From: CAVVFX01 sp963747535
GTDB taxonomy: Bacteria > Acidobacteriota > Terriglobia > Bryobacterales > Bryobacteraceae
DNA: 64,000 nt
Reading direction: 5' to 3'
NCBI GenBank assembly: GCA_963747535.1
Contig: CAVVFX010000002.1
Coordinates: 620,001 to 684,000 of the forward strand
Program-made: the position numbers and the translations under genes
Part shown: piece by piece, positions 27,523-35,673 of the stretch
How positions within the stretch are numbered: position 1 is the stretch's first letter
Layout: each line of letters begins with the position of its first letter
The notes under the pieces: generated by a model
Databases searched by the model: none
What the model saw: only the letters and a program-made list of their open reading frames with translations
Told to the model about the DNA's origin: nothing

Positions 27523-27706
27523 CCGAACGGCGCAGTCTCTGGAGAGCCGGCCTTGGCGCTCGACCAGACGCATTATCTTAAGCGCTTACCGCCGCCCGCC
27601 CCAAACAAGCTTCTGCCATCGCTTTGCCGGGCAATTCCGGGAGATGGGAATAGACTACCGGGCCGGGAACTATACTTGAATCTCTGGCGTCCAAGAGTTC
27701 TGACAG

Positions 27707-27736
27707 TTGCGGACCGTTAAGTAGCTCGGATATACT
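27707..27736 (+). promoter_or_regulatory. Candidate sigma-70-type promoter of the TPR-like genes
   Basis: TTGCGG (27707-27712) and TATACT (27731-27736) separated by 18 bp, ending 63 bp before ATG 27799. Only the -10 box is close to consensus. Confidence 0.4.
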
Positions 27737-27798
27737 TCCGCAAGTACCCTTGTAACTTCGTTGTTCGCGCGGGGAACCCCACAAACGGAGTCATACCC

Positions 27799-29154
27799 AT
27801 GGAAATGAGTTGGAGGCATCAGTTGCTGAATCGAGTAGTGAAGGCAGTTTTCATCGTCGGAGCCGCGTGTCAGATTGCGCAGTTGCCGGTTTTGGCGCAG
27901 GATGCGGCCAAGAAGGAGAAAAAGGTTAAGGACCAGGGCGAGTACGACATCTTCACTGCCGCCAATAAGGAAGCCGACCCAACCAAGCAACTGGCGATTC
28001 TGCAGACCTGGAAGGAAAAGTATCCGGATTCGGACTTCAAGCAGGAACGCGCCGATGCGGTTGCCATGGCGTACCAGAAGTTGAACAAACCCGCCGAAAC
28101 CATAAAAGCCATCCAGGATGCCCTTGCCATCAATCCAAAGGACCTGACGGCCCTCCAGTTGTTAGCCGGGCTTGCCGGCAGCGTGCTCAGAACCAGCAAT
28201 CCGCCGGATGCCCTCCTGGCGGTAGGAGACCAGTCTTCCGGTCTGCTGCTCTCTAATCTGGATAACTTTTTCGACGCCTCGGTGAAGCCTGCCAATGTTC
28301 CCGATGCGGCCTGGACCAAAGCCAAGGCCGATACCGGATTACTGGCGCATACTGTTCAGGGATACGTCAAGTGGAAGCAGAAGGATAAAGACTTCCCAGG
28401 CGCCGAAGCCGCGTTCCGCCAGGTACTGGTGGCCAACGGGGAGAATCTACAAGTGTCACAGTGGCTCGCCTCGGTTTTTTATTCCCAGAAGAAGTACTCC
28501 GAGGGCCTTTACGAGTATGCGCGGGCCGCCTCCTACACCGGTACCGGCGCATTGGACCCCAAAAGCCGCCAGGCCTTGACGGATTTTCTGAAAAAGGCGT
28601 ACGAAGGGTATCACGGAAAAGAAGACGGCTTGGATGACTTGAAGAAGCAGGCCATCGCCGCTGCCCTGCCGCCTGATGGTTTCCATATCGACAGCGTGAT
28701 CGACGTCCAGAAGAAAGAAGAGGGAGATCAGGCCAAGTTCGCGGCCGACCATCCGGATATCGCTTTCTTCCGCACGCTCAGGGAAGCACTCAAAGGGGAC
28801 ACCGGACAGGCCTACTTTGAGCAGGGTGTGAAAGATGCTTTGATCCCGCCACAGGAGGGCGCGTTCAAACAGTTCAAGGGGCATGTGGTTTCGCAGCCCA
28901 GCCCGAAAGAACTGCTGCTGGCGGTCGATGACACGAATGGCGACGTGACGCTGGTGCTCGATCCGCCGCTAAAGGCAACCGCCAAGCTCGATCCGGGAGC
29001 GGAGATCTCCTTCGCCGGCGCACCGGAAGCATTCACCAAAGATCCGTTCAACCTCAGGTTCAAGGTGGACCGGGCAAATGTGACGGGACTCCCTAAAGAC
29101 GCAGCGCCCGTGCGACATACTGGCGCCCCAAAGAAGACGACTGCGAAAAATTAG
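27799..29154 (+). CDS. Exported TPR-like repeat protein, paralog A
   Basis: 451 aa with a leader (VVKAVFIVGAACQIAQLPVLA). After a KEKKVKDQGEYDIFTAANKEAD block come helix pairs of tetratricopeptide type: TKQLAILQTWKEKYPDSDFKQERADAVAMAYQKLNKP, AETIKAIQDALAINPKDLTAL, GAEAAFRQVLVANGENLQVSQWLASVFYSQKKYSEGLYEYARAA. The last 110 residues (PPQEGAFKQFKGHVVSQPSP... ATAKLDPGAEISFAG) form a beta domain shared with the next gene. It is a likely periplasmic scaffold or adaptor. A close paralog follows 99 bp downstream, so this is a local duplication. Confidence 0.72.
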   Translation: MEMSWRHQLLNRVVKAVFIVGAACQIAQLPVLAQDAAKKEKKVKDQGEYDIFTAANKEADPTKQLAILQTWKEKYPDSDFKQERADAVAMAYQKLNKPAETIKAIQDALAINPKDLTALQLLAGLAGSVLRTSNPPDALLAVGDQSSGLLLSNLDNFFDASVKPANVPDAAWTKAKADTGLLAHTVQGYVKWKQKDKDFPGAEAAFRQVLVANGENLQVSQWLASVFYSQKKYSEGLYEYARAASYTGTGALDPKSRQALTDFLKKAYEGYHGKEDGLDDLKKQAIAAALPPDGFHIDSVIDVQKKEEGDQAKFAADHPDIAFFRTLREALKGDTGQAYFEQGVKDALIPPQEGAFKQFKGHVVSQPSPKELLLAVDDTNGDVTLVLDPPLKATAKLDPGAEISFAGAPEAFTKDPFNLRFKVDRANVTGLPKDAAPVRHTGAPKKTTAKN

Positions 29155-29253
29155 ACTATTCTATGAAAGAGTGATCTCAAGTATCGCGGAGTTGACCATG
29201 ACGGATGCGTCTGGAATTCAGATTCGTGATAGAACTTTAACGGGAGGCAGCAA

Positions 29254-30534
29254 GTGCTCCATCGAGTCGTAAGATCGGTTTTAGGAATCGGATTAGTGGG
29301 GCTTCTCATCATGCCCCTTTTCGCCCAGGCGCAAAAGAAGGTTAAGGATCAGGGCGAATACGACATCTACAATGCGGTGTCGAAGGAGACTGATCCGAAT
29401 AAGCAGTTACAGCTTCTACAGACGTGGAAGGAAAAGTACCCGGATTCGGATTTCAAGGAAGACCGGGCCGCCATGGTGGCGCAGGACTACGCCAAGCTCG
29501 GCAAGCCCGCCGAAGCCATCAAAGCCGCGCAAGAAGTCCTCGCCCTCAATCCGAAGAGTTTGTCGGCGCTGGTCATCATCGTCAACAATGCCATTCGGGT
29601 GAACCCACCGACGCCGGACTCTCTCAGCGCGGGTGAGCAGGCGGCCAATAGCCTGCTCTCAAACCTGGACGGGTTGAAGCCCGCGGGCGTGAAAGATGCC
29701 GATTGGAACGCTGCCAAGGCGCAGATCGAACAGCTTGCCCAAACCACCCTTGGCTGGGTCAAAATGCAGCAGAAGCAGTACGACGCCGCCGAAGCTGCCT
29801 TCCGCAAGGTGCTCCAACTGAACCCGAAGAACGGCCAGGTCTCCTACTGGCTGGGAACGGTCCTGTACGCCCAAAAGAAATTTGTCCCGGGGCTGTTTGA
29901 GTTTGCGCGTGCTGCCGTGTACACGGGAGAGGGCGCGCTTCCGGATAGCGTTCGCCAGGGTGCGGCTCAATTCCTCGAACGAGCATACAAGGGCTATCAC
30001 GGGTCGGATGACGGTCTGGACGATCTGAAGAAGGCGGCCGCAAACGCGGCTCTTCCTCCCGACGACCTGAAGATCGCGAGCATTACCGATATCGCGGCAG
30101 GGCAGCAGCAAAAGGACCAGGAGTTCCTCGCAGCGCATCCGGATATTAAGCTCTGGCGCGAACTGAGGGATGCCCTCAAAGCCGATGGCGGAGAAGCCTA
30201 TTTCAACGCGAACGCCAAAGACGCGTTGATCCCTCCACAGGAAGGAGATTTCAAGCAGTTCAAGGCCAAAGTGGTCTCTATGGATAATCCCAAGGAGATC
30301 GTTGTGGCCGTCGATGACACCGATGGGCCGAGCGGGGACGCCACCCTCGTATTTGACGCGGCGATCAAAGGCAAGCTCGAGCCCGGCGCGGACATCTCGT
30401 TTGCCGGCGCCCCAACTTCGTACACCAAGGATCCCTACAACATCAAGTTCGTTGTAGATCGCAAGAATGTGACCGGACTCCCGGCAGCTACCGCCCCGGT
30501 TCACCGTCCTCCGGCGAAGAAGAAAACCCAGTAG
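29254..30534 (+). CDS. Exported TPR-like repeat protein, paralog B
   Basis: 426 aa from GTG 29254, supported by GGGAGG about 8 bp upstream; leader VVRSVLGIGLVGLLIMPLFAQA. It shares with paralog A the order KVKDQGEYDIYNAVSKETDPNKQL, TPR helices (KLGKPAEAIKAAQEVLALNPKSLSAL; AEAAFRKVLQLNPKNGQVSYWLGTVLYAQKKFVPGLFEFARAA), the GYHG.DDGLDDLKK segment, and the C-terminal beta domain with IPPQEG, VAVDDT and GADISFAGAP. Identity by eye is about half, so the duplication is old and both copies are kept under constraint. Partner and role are unknown. Confidence 0.72.
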   Translation: MLHRVVRSVLGIGLVGLLIMPLFAQAQKKVKDQGEYDIYNAVSKETDPNKQLQLLQTWKEKYPDSDFKEDRAAMVAQDYAKLGKPAEAIKAAQEVLALNPKSLSALVIIVNNAIRVNPPTPDSLSAGEQAANSLLSNLDGLKPAGVKDADWNAAKAQIEQLAQTTLGWVKMQQKQYDAAEAAFRKVLQLNPKNGQVSYWLGTVLYAQKKFVPGLFEFARAAVYTGEGALPDSVRQGAAQFLERAYKGYHGSDDGLDDLKKAAANAALPPDDLKIASITDIAAGQQQKDQEFLAAHPDIKLWRELRDALKADGGEAYFNANAKDALIPPQEGDFKQFKAKVVSMDNPKEIVVAVDDTDGPSGDATLVFDAAIKGKLEPGADISFAGAPTSYTKDPYNIKFVVDRKNVTGLPAATAPVHRPPAKKKTQ

Positions 30535-30561
30535 TTTTCCGTCGTCCGTTTTCCGTTATCC
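30535..30561. repeat. Half copy of the CCGTTTTCCGTTATCC repeat
   Basis: TTTTCCGTCGTCCGTTTTCC followed by GTTATCC matches one arm of the hairpin at 20466-20509. It stands after the second TPR-like gene. Confidence 0.65.
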
Positions 30562-30598
30562 AGAGTGGGATCGCTGAGGATTGATAACTGACGACTTC

Positions 30599-30626
30599 TT
30601 GGCGCTATCACGAAATCTGATAGAAT
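30599..30626 (+). promoter_or_regulatory. Candidate promoter of the FmdB-type gene
   Basis: TTGGCG (30599-30604) and TAGAAT (30621-30626), spacing 16 bp, ending 23 bp before ATG 30650. A TATCACGAAAT sequence inside resembles the operator-like half-site near the TonB receptor gene. Confidence 0.42.
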
Positions 30627-30649
30627 AATACTCAGGTTTGGGTTGTTGA

Positions 30650-31021
30650 ATGCCAATTTACGAGTACAAATGTAATTCATGCGGTAAGAAGTTTGAGAAG
30701 ATCGAGAAGTTTTCCGACTCTCCTCTGGAGACCCACGAGGAGTGCGGAGGTCCGGTCGAGCGGTTGATTTCGGCTCCAACCTTTCAGTTCAAGGGTACCG
30801 GGTGGTACGTCACGGATTACGCCAAGTCGAACGGCAGCGGCGGGAAGAACGGCTCGGATTCCAAGGCGGAGTCCAAGAAAGAATCTTCGTCGGAGGCCAA
30901 ATCCGATAGCGGTAGTTCTTCCAGTTCGGAAGGCAGTAAGAGTTCCGAGAGCAGTTCGAGCAAGAGCGACTCCGGCAGCACGTCTACCCCATCTACTTCC
31001 TCCTCCTCGGATAAGAAGTAG
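30650..31021 (+). CDS. FmdB-type zinc ribbon protein with Ser-rich tail
   Basis: 123 aa. The first 60 residues are the FmdB/putative regulatory zinc ribbon: MPIYEYKCNSCGKKFEK, with C8-x2-C11. In this family the second pair is usually CPxCG; here it is H29-E-E-C32-G-G, so one cysteine is replaced by His, giving a CCHC site. RLISAPTFQFKGTGWYVTDY follows, as in relatives. The remaining half is low-complexity Ser/Lys/Asp/Gly-rich, almost certainly disordered. Function is unproven; a role in stress or formamide-related regulation has been proposed for the family. Confidence 0.82.
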   Translation: MPIYEYKCNSCGKKFEKIEKFSDSPLETHEECGGPVERLISAPTFQFKGTGWYVTDYAKSNGSGGKNGSDSKAESKKESSSEAKSDSGSSSSSEGSKSSESSSSKSDSGSTSTPSTSSSSDKK

Positions 31022-31423
31022 ACGGACTCATAAAGGCTACGCTCGTCTTGGGTGCGGTCGTCCGGGTGGGCTCGCTTTCAGGAATGCGACGTCCAGTCAG
31101 GCCCCAATACGCGGTTGCCGTCTTTCCTTGATCCCGTCCCTACTAGCCGGGAGTAGAGAGAAGCCGCGGGTGAGCTGAATGCCGTTTAAGCTATGCTCGC
31201 AGGCCGACTGCGCCGTTCAGCAGCCGCTGCGGGGGGTTGCCTGCCGGGGCTTGGAACCCGGAGTTCTGAGAAGCCGTCCTTCCGAATAGCACCCGTGCAA
31301 ACGATTGGTCGGGAGGGGACCCGTGATGAGGCCGCCCGCCTATTAAAAACGACCACGAGACACGAAGGTTGCTGCCGGCCCGCGCGCTTTCGGATAGAAT
31401 GTCAAATATCTGAGAGGATACCG
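31022..31423. other. Intergenic region, 402 bp
   Basis: No gene recognised. A GAGAGG ribosome site at about 31413 belongs to the next gene. TAGAAT at 31395 might be a -10 box, but no matching -35 at a good distance was found. Confidence 0.4.
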
Positions 31424-32866
31424 ATGTCAGAAGAAAAAGATCTTTCACGCCGCGATGCTATGAAGTTCGGGACCGCGGCGGCTGCAACTGTCGTCACCCT
31501 GGCGGGTGCGCCCGCGATCGTGCATGCCGCCCCGGACCAGGTGAGGTACGGCATTATCGGTGTTGGCGGACGCGGCCAATACCTGATGCACCATCTGAGC
31601 CGGGTGGATAACGGCAAATGCGTCGCGGTCTGTGATGTCGACGAAGATCACGCCAATCTGGGCATTCAGGCTCTAGGAGGAAACAGCAAGCCCAAATACT
31701 ATAAAGACTACCGGAGCCTGCTGGGCGACAAGGACGTCGACGCGGTCATCATTGCAGTACACCTGTCAGCTCACTACCCGGTGACCAAGGACACGCTGCA
31801 GGCTGGTAAGCACACCTTCTGCGAAAAGAGCCTGGTGTTCCGGCCGGAGGAAGTTCACGCTCTGCGCGCTCTTAAGAAAGAGCACCAGAATCAGGTGCTG
31901 CAAGTGGGTCTGCAGCGCCGCTACAGCAAGTTCTATCAGATGGCGAAAAACATTGTCGATAAAGGGATCCTGGGCGATGTTACCCATATCCACGCGCAAT
32001 GGCATCGCAATCCGGGCTGGGTCATGAAGGGCGACGCCGCCAAGGTCGGGAAGTATAAAGCCAATTGGCGGATGTACCGCGAATACTCCGGTGGACTGGC
32101 GGCGGAAATCGCCTCTCACCAGACGGACGTCGCGGACTATATCTTCGGCAGTTCTCCCGAATTTGTGATTGGACTCGGCGGCCTCGATCACTGGCATGAC
32201 GGCCGGGACGTTTACGACAACATCCAATTGATCTACCAGTATTCCGGGGGCCGCAAGCTGACTTACAGCGCGATTACCACCAATTCGCACCTGTCGATGT
32301 TCAGCAGCACGCGGCCGGAGATGGGCGAATGCATTATGGGCACCGAGGGCGCCATCGAGATCACAGTAGGCAACGGCGAGAGTACGCTCCCGACTGCGCT
32401 ATGGTATCGCGAGCCGCCCACCGCGAAGGTAGTTCCGGCAAGCAGCGGTCCGGCGCCGAAGGCCAAAGCAGGAGCCTCCTATGTAGCAGGTGGCGCACAA
32501 AAAGGCTTTCCGCTGGCGATGGCGCTGGAACCGAGCCCCAAGGTGACCGACCCGTTCCTCGATCGAGAGGTGCGGTTCGCCAAGAACTGGCTGGCACAGA
32601 AGGGCGTGTTGACGTCGGATGAAGACCGCAATCCGGTGGAGACGGAACTGGAGAGTTTCTTCAACGATGTCAAACGCAACGGCCATCCCCTGGCTGATAT
32701 GGAAGTTGGTTTGTCCGACGCCATCGGCGTGATGATGTCTAACGTCGCGATGGATGAGAACCGGCGCGCCTATTTCAGCGAGATGGATAAGATGGGCCGC
32801 AATCCGGGCCCCGAGCCGCAGCCTCCGTTCTTCGGTGGCGCTCCCAATTTCAAGCTTAGCGCATAA
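31424..32866 (+). CDS. Tat-exported Gfo/Idh/MocA oxidoreductase
   Basis: 480 aa from ATG 31424, which gives MSEEKDLSRRDAMKFGTAAAA, a twin-arginine leader. An NAD(P)-binding Rossmann fold follows: IGVGGRGQYLMHHLSRVDNGKCVAVCDV. The conserved catalytic region GKHTFCEKSLVFRPEEV has the EKS (usually EKP) lysine. The C-terminal beta domain includes WHRNPGWVMKGDA, EIASHQTDVADYIFG, and later FLDREVRFAKNWL. It probably oxidises or modifies a sugar derivative in the periplasm. Exported members of this family are typical for Acidobacteria and Planctomycetes. Substrate unknown. Confidence 0.88.
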   Translation: MSEEKDLSRRDAMKFGTAAAATVVTLAGAPAIVHAAPDQVRYGIIGVGGRGQYLMHHLSRVDNGKCVAVCDVDEDHANLGIQALGGNSKPKYYKDYRSLLGDKDVDAVIIAVHLSAHYPVTKDTLQAGKHTFCEKSLVFRPEEVHALRALKKEHQNQVLQVGLQRRYSKFYQMAKNIVDKGILGDVTHIHAQWHRNPGWVMKGDAAKVGKYKANWRMYREYSGGLAAEIASHQTDVADYIFGSSPEFVIGLGGLDHWHDGRDVYDNIQLIYQYSGGRKLTYSAITTNSHLSMFSSTRPEMGECIMGTEGAIEITVGNGESTLPTALWYREPPTAKVVPASSGPAPKAKAGASYVAGGAQKGFPLAMALEPSPKVTDPFLDREVRFAKNWLAQKGVLTSDEDRNPVETELESFFNDVKRNGHPLADMEVGLSDAIGVMMSNVAMDENRRAYFSEMDKMGRNPGPEPQPPFFGGAPNFKLSA

Positions 32867-33012
32867 GGACTTGCTTGTGACAGCCGTCCGGCCCGGGAGT
32901 CTGGTTGCAATCCCCAATCCCGGGCCGATTTTGACCTGCTAACCTTCCTAAATTCCGTTACATGCGTCCCCAGAGGCGATTGTGCTATAGGTGTGTATGG
33001 TGAGGGAACTTT

Positions 33013-33882
33013 ATGGCGAGTAGCGTATGGAAAGGTCAGTTGACGTTTGGTCTGGTGTCGATGCCGGTGCGATTGATGACGGCTGCGCGCAGCGAGACCA
33101 TCAGTTTCAATCAACTCCATAAGACCGACGGTTCGCGGATCAAGCAGATGATCTACTGCCAGGCGGAAGACAAGCCGATACCGCGCACCGAAATCGTGAA
33201 GGGCTATGAGTACGAAAAGGATCGCTATGTCGTCATTGATGACGAGGAGATCAAGAAAGTCGCTCCGAAAACTGCGCGGGTGATGGAGATCCAGGAGTTC
33301 GTCAAAGCCGCCGACGTCGATCCCGTGTACCTCGAGAGCTCCTATTACATGGCCCCGGAAGATGGCGGCGAGAAGCCCTATACGCTGTTATTCGAAGCCT
33401 TGAAAGACACCGGTTATTACGGCATCGCTAAAGTGGCGATGCACAACCGCGAGCATGTCGTGATCCTGCGCCCTGCTAAGAAGGGGATCGTGCTCCACAC
33501 CATGTACTATAGCGACGAGATCCGCGCGGGCGAGGAGTTCCGGACCGACAGCAGCCAGGTCAAAGAAAAGGAGTTGAATCTCGCCAAGATGCTGATCGAG
33601 ACGCTGCAGGCCGATTTCGAGCCGCAGAAATACAGCGACACCTATCGCGAGAATCTCAAGAAGATGATCGAGGCGAAAGTGGAGGGGCATAAGATCGTCG
33701 AGACACCGCAGCCGCATGTGGCTCCGGTGATCGACATCATGGAGGCCCTGAAGAAGAGCCTGGAGCAGAAGAAGAAGCCGCCACAATCCGCCACGGCATC
33801 GAGTGGAGAGGCGGAGGAAGCGGCCGAAGAGCCTGTGGCCAAACGGAAGCGTGGCGCCCAGAAACGGGCAGGTGGAGCGTAG
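33013..33882 (+). CDS. ku: Ku DNA end-binding protein
   Basis: 289 aa bacterial Ku, which dimerises on DNA ends in non-homologous end joining. It opens with SVWKGQLTFGLVSMPVRLMTA, with FNQLHKTDGSRIKQMIYC, EIVKGYEYEKDRYVVIDDEEIKKV and YYMAPEDGGEKPYTLLFEALKD all characteristic of the Ku core. The C-terminal 50 residues (from about 240) are Lys/Ala-rich, as in Ku tails that bind DNA and recruit LigD. LigD is not in this window. It is monocistronic, followed by the convergent HEPN-like pair. Confidence 0.95.
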   Translation: MASSVWKGQLTFGLVSMPVRLMTAARSETISFNQLHKTDGSRIKQMIYCQAEDKPIPRTEIVKGYEYEKDRYVVIDDEEIKKVAPKTARVMEIQEFVKAADVDPVYLESSYYMAPEDGGEKPYTLLFEALKDTGYYGIAKVAMHNREHVVILRPAKKGIVLHTMYYSDEIRAGEEFRTDSSQVKEKELNLAKMLIETLQADFEPQKYSDTYRENLKKMIEAKVEGHKIVETPQPHVAPVIDIMEALKKSLEQKKKPPQSATASSGEAEEAAEEPVAKRKRGAQKRAGGA

Positions 33883-33885
33883 GCT

Positions 33886-34350
33886 TTATCGTTTTAGGAG
33901 AAAAGAGACTAGATAATCCTGTGCGGCGTCTTCGTAGCGGATCAGGGCCCACGTTTCAAATGCCTCGCTCACGAGAAAGAGCTCTTCGTCAACTTCGTCG
34001 CGGGTCCAACTTTTTGAATTATCGTAGTCTGCCGACTCTCGCTTTTCCTGAAGACGGACAAACGTTTTGGCTATCTTTTTGAGTCTGTCTAAGACCGGGT
34101 CGGGCGTGGCCGGCTTGCGGTCGAGAATCTCCTTGGATGCTGTTTTCATTCTTCTGTGTTCGAAGACACGACCCAATTGGGCACGGTCTTTTTCTCTACT
34201 CCAGTTGATAACTGCGTCTCCGATCAGTAGGTGGAAAAGCGCGTAATAACCGGTTGAGACGGCCCGCCGCAGGCTGGCTTCTTTTGGAGGATCCGGATCT
34301 TTACCAGCCAAATGAAAAGCCTGCTGTAATAGCTCTTCAGCATAGGCCAT
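33886..34350 (-). CDS. HEPN-like helical protein
   Basis: 154 aa all-helical protein. ASLRRAVSTGYYALFHLLIGDA has the RxxYYAxFH signature of HEPN-like proteins, and a KTFVRLQEKRESADYDNSKSW helix follows. HEPN proteins are often RNases in toxin-antitoxin systems or defence; the catalytic RX4-6H would correspond to RVFEHRR, near residue 65, though the match is loose. It is 3 bp downstream of a 103-aa partner and 3 bp before the end of ku on the opposite strand. The pair is probably co-transcribed. Confidence 0.6.
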   Translation of the reverse strand: MAYAEELLQQAFHLAGKDPDPPKEASLRRAVSTGYYALFHLLIGDAVINWSREKDRAQLGRVFEHRRMKTASKEILDRKPATPDPVLDRLKKIAKTFVRLQEKRESADYDNSKSWTRDEVDEELFLVSEAFETWALIRYEDAAQDYLVSFLLKR

Positions 34351-34353
34351 CTC

Positions 34354-34665
34354 CTAAGCCCACGCCGGGTCAAGTAGTCTTTTCTGCTCAGACTCCGTGC
34401 GAAGACTAAAGTAAGACAACAACCCAAGCTCACTAAAATCCAGCCGCTCCTCGATTTGCCGCTCTACCTCCTTCATTGTTTCATGCACCTTTCCAGTCGC
34501 GCTTACGTCATCGGAAAGGAGCACCTGAAAGTAAATCGCCCAGTCCCCGCTCCAGTCACGATCGAACTTATAGCGAATCCACTTTACGCTGGGGGACAGC
34601 AGTTTCTCAACATCTTCCACGGCTGCCTTGATTTCAGACTCCCGATAATAACCAGGGGGCATCAT
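34354..34665 (-). CDS. Small partner protein of the HEPN-like gene
   Basis: 103 aa. The middle has KWIRYKFDRDWSGDWAIYFQVLLSDD, and the end ERLDFSELGLLSYFSLRTESEQK through LLDPAWA. Similar small proteins with a DWSGDxAI(F/Y)F block and a terminal PAWA are familiar beside HEPN-like genes. The usual antitoxin nucleotidyltransferase motif (GSxxxG...D) is absent, so it is not a standard MNT. It lies 3 bp upstream of the HEPN-like gene. A role as an antidote or regulator of the partner is inferred from the arrangement. Confidence 0.5.
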   Translation of the reverse strand: MMPPGYYRESEIKAAVEDVEKLLSPSVKWIRYKFDRDWSGDWAIYFQVLLSDDVSATGKVHETMKEVERQIEERLDFSELGLLSYFSLRTESEQKRLLDPAWA

Positions 34666-34686
34666 ATCTTCAAGATAGCGCAGCCA

Positions 34687-35661
34687 CTATTGCTGCTGTT
34701 GCTGCTGTTGTTGGGGTGGTTCTTCTTCCGGAGGAGCCTCCACCGGGCCCGCGGCCGTCTCCTGCAGATATTCGTGACCCTCGTTATCGAGGGCGGGACG
34801 TACCCGCACATCGACCGATAGCCGCTGGCCGGCGTGCCCCTTGTAAACGCCCCGGACCGGAGGCACGTCTCCATAGTCACGGCCATAGGCGACTCGAATG
34901 TGCTGCAATCCGGTTGCCCGGCCGAGCGTCGGATCCTGGCCGACCCAGCCTACGTTCGGCACGTATACCTCCGCCCACGCATGCGACGCCTGCCCGCCGA
35001 TCACTTCCTCGACACTGGCGTCGGCCGCTGCCGTTCTCCTCGGGACCAGATAGCCGGACACATATCTCGCCGGCAATCCGCGAACCCGGGCGAGGCCGAT
35101 CAATAAGTGGGCGAAATCCTGACACACGCCCGTGCGGCTCTGCAGCGAATCCGAAATCGACGAGTTGACGTGCGTCGCGCCCTTCTCGTATTTGAACCGG
35201 GAGTGGATCAGCTTGACGGCAGCTTCCACAAATCCGCCTACGGTTCCGTTCCCCTCGTGCTCGGCCAACTCCGCCAAGGCGCTCAACTCCCTGGTATGAG
35301 GAATAAAAACCGACGGAGCCAGAAGATCATAGAATTCGTCGGTCAGTTGGTCCTGCATGGCGGTCAACTGCTGTAGCGGCATCCCGTCAATAGACGGCTG
35401 TTTGGGAGCGTGAACCAGCACCACGCACTCCGCTTCCACCCTCAACGACCGGTGATCGCGCAGGATATTGAACTGATGCACCCAATTGCCGAAGAAATCG
35501 AGATAGGAAGAAGGCGAGGAACTCGGATTGGTCGTCAGGCGGAACGACAGGCAGGATTGCATCTCATCCTGCAGTGGACGCAGCCGGACCTCGTTGTAGC
35601 TCTCCGATACAGCGCCGTCGTAATTGAATTCGGTGATGTGAAACAGTCGATAGCGATTCAT
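34687..35661 (-). CDS. Transglutaminase-like protein with polyglutamine tail
   Basis: 324 aa of the transglutaminase/protease-like family. The N-terminal module (YRLFHITEFNYDGAVSESYNEVRLRP) precedes the core with the catalytic triad: Cys in RTGVCQDFAHLL, His in SHAWAEVYVPNVGWV, and Asp in GQDPT. It resembles bacterial proteins predicted to be peptidases or amide-forming enzymes. The C-terminus ends PPEEEPPQQQQQQQQ, eight Gln encoded by CAG/CAA repeats directly before the stop. It is 12 bp downstream of the alpha-E gene in the operon with the ATP-grasp gene. A role in making or modifying peptides is inferred. Confidence 0.85.
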   Translation of the reverse strand: MNRYRLFHITEFNYDGAVSESYNEVRLRPLQDEMQSCLSFRLTTNPSSSPSSYLDFFGNWVHQFNILRDHRSLRVEAECVVLVHAPKQPSIDGMPLQQLTAMQDQLTDEFYDLLAPSVFIPHTRELSALAELAEHEGNGTVGGFVEAAVKLIHSRFKYEKGATHVNSSISDSLQSRTGVCQDFAHLLIGLARVRGLPARYVSGYLVPRRTAAADASVEEVIGGQASHAWAEVYVPNVGWVGQDPTLGRATGLQHIRVAYGRDYGDVPPVRGVYKGHAGQRLSVDVRVRPALDNEGHEYLQETAAGPVEAPPEEEPPQQQQQQQQ

Positions 35662-35673
35662 CTCATCTCCCGT

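Larger units (their letters stand above)
27409..27798. other. Intergenic region with repeat copy and TPR-gene promoter
   Basis: It contains repeat copy 4 near 27473-27522, which has the same two hairpins. It is otherwise non-coding. The promoter of the TPR-like pair lies at its right end. Confidence 0.6.

Noticed and set aside
33013..33882. A complete NHEJ operon
   Set aside because: Only ku is present; no LigD-type ligase is in the window.
33886..34665. HEPN/MNT toxin-antitoxin system of the classical type
   Set aside because: The partner lacks the GSxxxG and catalytic Asp pattern of nucleotidyltransferase antitoxins; kept only as a HEPN-like two-gene module.
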